Position numbers and translations under genes: made by a program. A stretch of 64,000 nucleotides of DNA from Talaromyces rugulosus (lineage: Eukaryota; Ascomycota; Eurotiomycetes; Eurotiales; Trichocomaceae): positions 372,001 through 436,000 of the forward strand of contig NC_049562.1 in the NCBI RefSeq assembly GCF_013368755.1. The letters are read 5' to 3'. Under the pieces are notes generated by a model, which was given only the letters and a program-made list of their open reading frames with translations, was not told the origin of the DNA and did no database searches. Numbering within the stretch: the first letter of the stretch is position 1; each line of letters begins with the position of its first letter. This document shows, piece by piece, positions 56,840 through 64,000 of this stretch.

Positions 56840-57611
56840 ATATACATATAGGTATTGAGTTCATTGGTTGATAGCCATAACATTGCCATAGTATCACCAG
56901 AGTTGAACTAATATTTTAGAGAATCTATATGTAACCAAGCATGCCTGCATACAAACAAATTGGATACATATACTTACTGTAAAAAGACCCATTTCCAGCC
57001 GAACACCGCATCTGAGCGGCGCACTAGCTGGATCGGGACTAGAGCGGAAAGAGGCACGCGGTGGCAGCCTAAAAAGGCAGTGCACGGCCCTCCTTGAAAT
57101 GGGCAGCCAATCAGAAGCGGCCCTCAGATCGTGGTTTTGCTTTTTGTGCATTTGCTTTTCCTGCCTGTCTCGGCGGGCGCACGGAGCACCCAGTCTTTGC
57201 GATTGGCTAGCCTGCATTCACAAGCCCCCGCCCATTTCCCCATCGGGGCCTATCACCCTCGAAACAGTTAACAGTGGCGGACCCACCGGGCAGGGATTTG
57301 ACCCAATTTGGCTGGGGCTGAAATGCCGCTGACGATTTTGGGCGTTTGCTGCGCAGTGGTTCGTCACCCCGTCGCACACACAATACAGAATAATAGCTCA
57401 GCAAGACCACCAGTAGCCTCGCATTAGCAGCATGTGCTGGCCCTCCTCCTGTTTCTCACGTGCTTCACTACGTAGCACCAAATTCTCCTGGTTCATGGGA
57501 TCAAAGTTAATTGGTAGTAGTATTATTATTAGGTAGTAGGCAATTAGCCGGGCTAGTGGTAGCACCCCCCAGCCAAGCCCGTCGCGTTGATCAAACCATG
57601 TCCCTAGTCGC

Positions 57612-57656
57612 AGTCTCCAGTCTCCAAGTCTCCAGTGTCTCCAGTGTCTCCAGTCC
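57612..57656 (+). repeat. Short tandem array of CTCCAGT-type units
   Basis: About five imperfect units of TCTCCAG(TG) or TCTCCAAG follow each other. The array lies in the putative 5' leader or promoter and is probably a slippage product. Confidence 0.75.
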
Positions 57657-58339
57657 TTTTTTCTCCTTCCTTTAATCCCTTCTCGCAGACTTCGCCCTTG
57701 CAACAAACACACGTGTGTCGACCCTGACCTGCCCGGACAGGAACACTGTTTACCGTATTTTATTATTTCTGTGTTATATTTCATTTCTCCTTTTTGTCCC
57801 TGTTTTTATTGAAACTCCTTTGCTTCTCTCTCTGGTCCGCTGTCGCCTCGGAATATTCTTGCGGTTCGACTATTGGACTGTGGTGCGCATCTCAATCTAG
57901 GCGTTGCACAAACCTTGATCTATTCCGCCTGTGTCGGTTAATCTCCGTGTGATTATTACCGATAATATCTGTCGCTGGGTGTTGTTATTGCTGCTTCCGG
58001 CTGGTTAAGGCTGCCACTTGTCTCTATCCGCAGACTCGGCTCATCAGCCTCGAAAAGGATCTGACAGCCAGCCAACCTGCAGCATCCATCAAAACAGAAG
58101 GAAAAACACCACCTCGGGCACTCGGAAATCCTCCCCCGAGGAATCAGTCGCGATAACATCATTCCGCCCAGCTCGCCGTCCTCGTGCCGGCACACTGCGA
58201 CGGCCACGGCGATTCTAGACGCGCCCAACGGCGGTCTCAAGTTTCAAGCCAGTCTTTGGCGCTAAGACAAACTCCCAAAAAAGCCCCGTGAGTCCGGATC
58301 CACACCTTTCCCCTTTGGGCGAGTCTCTGCTAACGCGCC

Positions 58340-58385
58340 ATTGGCCAGCATTTAAATGTCACGTGGCTGCGCGGTCCCGTGACGT
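58340..58385 (+). promoter_or_regulatory. CCAAT / E-box / CRE-like element cluster
   Basis: Inverted CCAAT (ATTGG) at 58340-58344, CACGTG at 58360-58365 and TGACGT at 58380-58385 lie within 46 bases, about 250 bases upstream of the Snt1-type start. Even 20-base spacing suggests a composite promoter element, but this is inferred from consensus matches only. Confidence 0.4.
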
Positions 58386-58624
58386 TCACCTGGACTCGGG
58401 CGTTGCAAGCCAATCGATTGCCGCCATTGCTTAATTCCTTCCTTCCTTCCTGCTGGTAACGCCTCACCTCTTCATCTCTTCACCTCCTTCACCCACTTTC
58501 AGCTCTCACCAAACACGGCCATTGGGACTCCTGTTGTTCTAATCTTCATTCAATTCGGGGCCGTCCCCCTTCTGTGGCCACACGCGTGCTGATTGATTCT
58601 CCCTACACTTAGGATGCGCCGGGG

Positions 58625-61600
58625 ATGTCGTCGCGCTTTCCCCCTTCCTCCGGATTTTCATCCCGCGGCGACCGTTCTCCCCAGCGCTATGCCGATAGAC
58701 GCCCAGTGTCGCCGCCGCCTGCTGGAGGGCGAGATGACCCTAATACAGCTCCTCTAGGTCGAGAACCTCCCCGCGGCCCCAAAGCATTGATCGACTCCTC
58801 TCGCGGCGGCTATAGTGGAGGAGGCGGCCGGGGTCGAGGCGGCGGTTATCCTCCTTCGCGCGGTGGCGAGTTTCGCGACCGAGACCGAGATCGCGACCGC
58901 GAACGACCTGGTGGTCGTGATTTTCGAGATGGTCCCCCGTTTCGCCGCGATGACCGCGACCGCGACTGGGTGCGCAGAGACCGCATAGATCGAGACTTTG
59001 ACGCCCGTGATGGTCGCCCGGCGTTTCGACGCTCACGTTCGCCGCCGCCGCCGAGAGATGCGCGCGATTTCCGTGATTCGCGTGACAGCGGTTCCGATAT
59101 TGTGAGAATGCGCCGCAACTCGCGAGACAGTCTTGTCTCGACATCGTCAAATCCCAATGATGGCCCGCCAGTGGGCATCGGTCCTCCGCCGCATCGAGGC
59201 GGCCCTGGCCGTGGCCGTGGTCGAGGCGATTGGGAGGGTGGAGGAGGAGGCCGCGGCCGAGGTCGCGGACACTTTGTCGACGACAGAGATCCCTTTCGCC
59301 GCCGCAGTCGATCGCGCGATGGCTGGTGGGATCGCGATCGTGACCGAGACCGGGATAGAGATTTTAGGGACCGAGATCGCGATCATCCGCGCGATGTCCG
59401 TGACAGAGATTTCGACCGACGAACAGATCGATTCGACCGACGAGACGACGACAGAAGAGTTGAGCGTGACGAACGTGACCGTCCAGCTGATGCGTGGAAG
59501 AAGGATGGTGGACCTGTATCACGACCAGATATTCGCATTCCTAGCGGTCCGAGAAGCTCATCGATTCCACCGTCAGCTTCATCCAGCACCTCTCGAGGCG
59601 AGCCGCCAAAAAATCTTGACCAACCGGGCCCAGATCAATTTCGGAAGATCCCTACCGCCCCCGCGAGAGATTTTCGCCGCGATTCTGACAGAGCTGATAT
59701 TACGCCCGCACGCACTGAAGCTCTCAGGGATCCCGTTTTGCCCAAGGGATCTCCACCACCGTCTGCACCTCAAGTTCCCGCTTTTGGATCTGTGACGCTG
59801 CCACCGACTGTCGTATCAACAGATAAACCTCCTCAACCATCTACTATTCCTCAAACGACACAACCTACAGCACCCAAGGCCGACAGACCTGCTTCGTCTT
59901 CTGCTGCTTCTGTCAATAGTTCCAAGGAAGTCCCGAAAGAAGCCCCCACAGAACCCAAGGCTTTACGCAACGAAAACAATGTACCACACCAAGAACCTCG
60001 TCCTCGCAGAGAGAGCATGTCTGAGCCCTGGCGACAAGATATACCGCCGCGTGTTGCTACTACAAAGGCACCCCCAACGGGGCCTGCCGCATCTCCTAAC
60101 AAGTCTCTCGCCGAGCTTTCTCCTCCTACCGCTCCAGCGGCACTTTTGAAACGGGAGAGCGCATTGGAATCTAGACCGCCAAATGACTCTTTTATGAGCA
60201 CCTCGCCGCCGCAAGGACCGGCTTCGACTTCACCAATCCTCGCGCGGGCTCAATTGTCACCTAGCGGCCGTGGAGGATCTCCTCAGACTTCACCACGAAT
60301 GTCATTCTCTAGTGTTCCCACTGGGCCTCGCGCTGGCGTGCGGCCATCTGGACCGTGGCCAGCTCGCGGCGGCCATGCCAAAAGCAAACAATGGGTCCGT
60401 CCTGGCTATCCTCGTGGTCCCCCCAGTACCGGTGGTGGTGGTGGTGGCCTAGGCCCTCGCCGAGAGTACGACGATCGCGACCCGTCTGATTATCAGCCTC
60501 CAGTGGGCGATAAACGTGGTGATATTGATCATCGTGATCTAGACGAGAGGTCAGAGAAAGCTATTTCCGAAAAACCAGAGAATGCCAACGTCGATGAACC
60601 GATGTTTCTGGACGCTATGCCACGTGCAACTTCAACTAAAGACGAAGATGAGAAAAAGCCAGAGAAACCGCAGGAGGAGGAAGACATTGTTGATAAGAAG
60701 GAAAAAGAAAAGGCAACACCAGGGAAAGAGCAAGGACTGGTACCCATACCCGATTTTACGCGGTCGAGCGACGAAGAAGATGAGAATGAAGTCTTTACGG
60801 AAGATTATGTCCAAGAACGAAAGGCCTTGTTTGAAAGGAGTATACGAGCTTTGAAGGCTGAACTTCCGCCACCAACATTACAAGATCCAGTTATCGTCGA
60901 TTTGCTGATGAAAGTTCAATTGTTGGGCATGATAGCAGATGGCAGCGCTCCTGAGGAGCCTGAGCCATCGGCTGTAGAGACCAATGTGGAACAATCCAAG
61001 AAAGTTCTTCCTGCCGAGACCTACAAAACCGAGATGGAGATTGACGAAAAGGAGAGTGTAACAGCACCCGCTGCGGAAGTTACCGTTGCGCCCCCGGAAT
61101 CAGTCAACAAAGAGCTAATCACGGTGGAGAGCTTGCCATTCCTTAACTCTGGACCTCTTACTCCTTTATCAGAACTTGATGTCTATCAGGAGAACTCCCA
61201 AATACACGAGCGTCTAAAAGAAACCACCCGCAACGCACTTTCCAAGCAGCGCCAGGAAACATCACAAAACAACAAACAGCTCCGAGAAGAGTTTGCATCA
61301 TTCTACCGACCCTGGCGCATGGCTGTTCAGGACATGGATGACAAGAAACAGAGTGAACGCAAGTCCAGCTCTCCTGCTGCATCTACGCCACCCGTCACAC
61401 CGCTTCCTCCTCCGATTCCCGATGGCCGAGAAGGCAGACGGTACAAAGGCAATAGTGAATTGGACTTTCAAAATGCTCTTCGGGCTTCTGCCATCTCCGC
61501 GCAAGAAGAATCAGAGCGCCGTCGCCGCACGGAAGCGACGGCACGGCCTGATCTTGACCGAGAAGCGGTGGTTCCAAATATGCTCCCCAAGTACGAAGTT

Positions 61601-64000
61601 AAACCAGGTGTTTACAAGGATACCAACAACTGCGTTGAGGTCAATGATGCTTTTGCAGTCTACGGCTTCTATCCACCAGAAGACGACTTTACGCCCGAAG
61701 AACACAAGCTGTTTACTGATGCCTTTATGGCGTACCCTAAGAAATGGGGGAAAATCGCAGACGAACTCCCTGGACGGACCTTTTCGCAATGTATCATGCA
61801 TTACTATCTGACCAAAGAGGAAATCAAATACAAAGCCAAGCTCAACAAGAGATGGAGGTCACAGCGACGAGCCAGGAAATCAACAACTCGACCCAAGTCC
61901 AATGCCCTGATGTCCGACCTCAAGGCCGATGGTGAAGATGAAGAAACCGTGCAGATGACTGAGACCGGCCGACCTCGCCGCGCAGCAGCCCCGACGTTTG
62001 GTGGCGACGCCGCCACAGAAGTTGAAACATCACGTCGCGGCGGTGCCAAAGACAGCGATCAAGGCGAGAAGCCTGCTAGCAAGCGTGGTAGGGGAGGCGG
62101 TCCCGGTACGCGCGGAGGAAGAAGAGGGCGAGGTGGTGGTGCTCAGGCGCAGCAACAGCTGCCAGCTCCGGCATCATCAAGCAACCAGCCTCCTGCTGCA
62201 CAACTATCACAGACGCAATTTCCGGCTACAATCGCTCCTCACCAGCCCCTCGCCCCAGCGACATCGATTCCTCCTGGCGTGCCACTCATTGCGAAACAGG
62301 AAGCTGGAACGAGGGATATTCACTCGGCTGAGAGCATGATCCGCATCAAAGAACACGAGCGGGAGGCGACGGAGGAATTCATCCCCAAGCCCGCCAGGTC
62401 TTCTCGGAATCGCATTAAGGATCCCATCTACGTGTTCGAAGCCGCCGGTGGAGATCACGACGTTGGTGGTAGCCACAAGCCGAGTGTAGAGATGGGCGGA
62501 TACGGTTCGATGCAGCCAACCAGCTATTGGTCAGTCCCAGAAGTGCGAGACTTCCCCGTGCTTCTGGCCCACTTTGGCATGGATTACGACGGCATCGCTG
62601 GCTTCATGAAAACGAAGACCCCAGTTATGGTAAGCGCTCTCTTTCTTCTGGTTTGATTTTTCTTGTCATGCTGTTTTGTCCCCGCTGTTTGTTGGGCACG
62701 GCCCGTCCCGCCTGCTTGTGTGACGTGGTCCGCACCATGAGGTCATCGGGCTACACTTGGGCTTTGTTTTTTACGATTTTTTTTTTGTTTTGCTTTATTT
62801 CCTCCTTTCTCGTTTCATGCTAATAGTCCCCGTAGGTCCGAAATTACTACCAGCGTAAACTCGATTCGGGCAACCATGAATTCGAAGAGATTGTCAAAGT
62901 CGCTGAAGCAAAGAAGATGCGAGGAGAGCCCACCGGCCCACTGCCAACGCCTAACCCGACTCCCAAAAGACGATACGAGGCTACGCCTTCTGCAGTCTCC
63001 CATCGACCATTGGCGCCTCACACTGATGTCGACCACCCAGATGATGTCCGCCTAAGCCAGAAGAGGGTTTCCTCTGCGATGTCGCCACCCCCTGTGCAAA
63101 TGCGGCCAGCGCCAGACCTTGCTCCCGATCGCAACATGGGTAGGTATCCCCCGCTGGCTCAAGCAACGGCAGCTCCTCTGGCCGCAATGCCCGACGATTC
63201 ACGTGCTATTCGACAATCCGGTGGCCCCCCTGCCCCTCGTCCCTTTTCAGGGCCCCGGATGGGATTTTTCACCGAAGGCCGCGAACCACGAACTCACTCA
63301 GGAACAAGCACACTGGCAGCATCGCGTGGACAGGATCTGCAGCCATCTCCGCGTGTGGCTGCGACCCAGGGTCCCCCGCATCCAGACTTTGCCCGGCTTG
63401 AGCCCTTGCCTCCGCAAACTTTAAGAAGTCGAGTGGATATGCATGTCCCAGGTCAATATCAACAGGGTGCGCCGCCACCGCTTTATATGCAACAAGCCCA
63501 GCAGGGCGGTGCTCCAGGTCAGTTTGCCCAGGCTATTACAGGTTCACATTCTCGGCATCCTAGTCTAAACAAAGCGCCAGGCTCTCCCGCCCAAGGTATG
63601 CCGAAGCATACGCCGGACGTGTCTCCAATACGTCGCTCTTCCTTTGGCCAGAGCCAACCTCCACCGAGCCATTACCAATATGGTCCTCCTATCCATCAAT
63701 CAAGTACTCTCTCCCCAGTCAAGGAACCACCCACGCGATCAAGTGCGACACCTGCTCCCCAAGAGCCTCCTCGTCAAGTACCTGCTAAACGATCGAATAT
63801 TATGAGTATTTTGAATGATGATGCGGAAGAACCTCCGCCTCCACGTAAGCGATTCGCAAGTGAGATGACCTCATCGCCTCGTATGTCAGCATACGGCATG
63901 GCAGAGTCTGGCGGTGTGCAAGGATCGCATCTTCGCCATGAAGAGAAACCAGCCTATTATTCCAGCCAAGCACCTCAGTCCCAACAGGCCGGTCGGTATT
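58625..64000 (+). CDS. snt1: SANT-domain co-repressor, Snt1/NCoR-type (Set3 complex), partial at window end
   Basis: Exon 1 58625-62629 and exon 2 from 62836, still open at 64000, so more than 1720 residues. The first 330 residues are low complexity: RGG-like (GRGRGGGYPP) and Arg-Asp repeats (DRDRDRDRER). A long Pro/Ser/Thr-rich part follows, then a conserved block with LRALKAELPPPTL-like and EEFASFYRPWRM motifs. The first SANT domain (about 1015-1065) reads FTPEEHKLFTDAFMAYPKKW, then GRTFSQCIMHYYLTKEEIKY. The second SANT begins YWSVPEVRDFPVLLAHFG and is split by a 206-base intron before VRNYYQRKL. This pair of SANT domains is characteristic of Snt1/NCoR/SMRT, the scaffold of the Set3 histone deacetylase complex in the nucleus. 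The start is the first Met after the pyrimidine-rich leader. Confidence 0.85.

Larger units (their letters stand above)
56837..58624. other. Promoter and long 5' leader of the SANT co-repressor gene
   Basis: About 1.8 kb without a recognisable protein. CCAAT-type boxes occur near 57110 and (inverted) near 57200 and 58340. A short tandem array of TCTCCAG(T)-type units spans about 57612-57656. CACGTG at 58360-58365 and TGACGT at 58380-58385 could bind bHLH and bZIP factors. The last 180 bases are pyrimidine-rich with CTTC repeats. Short upstream frames (such as 57715-57900) precede the start. Confidence 0.5.

Noticed and set aside
1..64000. CRISPR arrays, bacterial operons or integrated virus
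   Set aside because: No regularly spaced repeats, no ribosome-binding-site pattern and no viral structural or replication genes; the window is a spliced fungal genome throughout.

Overview
The window is eukaryotic nuclear DNA from a filamentous ascomycete, most likely a Eurotiales species (Aspergillus, Penicillium or Talaromyces type). The basis is short 40-70 nt introns with GT(A/G)NGT donors and CTAAC-like branch points, genes on both strands with short spacers, and proteins I recognise as typical of Pezizomycotina: a striatin with polyQ, a cytochrome b5/acyl-CoA dehydrogenase fusion, an Snt1-type co-repressor and RBR/IBR finger families. I cannot name the species. All assignments come from reading translations and motifs; no database search was run.

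Layout. Positions 1-2.5 kb are AT-rich relic sequence without a convincing gene. From 2.8 to 10.8 kb lies an accessory block: an enoyl-reductase-like MDR enzyme, a DHA1-type MFS transporter, a MATE transporter and a nine-exon ureohydrolase. Three copies of a 31-bp motif flank the ureohydrolase. From 12 to 22 kb come a CSC1/OSCA-like cation channel, striatin and the PIG-P/Gpi19 GPI-anchor subunit. From 23 to 27 kb is a decaying stretch: an intact AusD-like methyltransferase, a frameshifted SAT4/Pth11-type membrane-protein pseudogene, a 41-nt poly(A) tract and a frameshifted UstYa (DUF3328) fragment. This looks like remains of a specialised-metabolism locus.

From 27.4 to 34.2 kb is a dense housekeeping run: Rad14 (XPA), Get5, Nop2 (divergent from Get5) and the cytochrome b5-acyl-CoA dehydrogenase fusion. 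From 34.8 to 39 kb are three RING/RBR relatives: a short RING protein, an intact RBR ligase and an RBR pseudogene. A fourth member, also frameshifted, sits alone at 46.5 kb. Between them are an M1 aminopeptidase, a Zn2Cys6 transcription factor and a short-chain dehydrogenase.

The right end (47.6-64 kb) holds deoxyhypusine synthase, a large MATH / USP-like / MORN / RING protein whose USP catalytic Cys and His appear to be replaced, a second short-chain dehydrogenase, and the start of a SANT-domain Snt1-type co-repressor that runs off the window.

The housekeeping genes are unrelated in pathway (DNA repair, tail-anchored protein insertion, rRNA methylation, hypusination, GPI synthesis). The linked stories are the decayed metabolic locus, the birth and death of RBR genes, and the two transporters next to metabolic enzymes.
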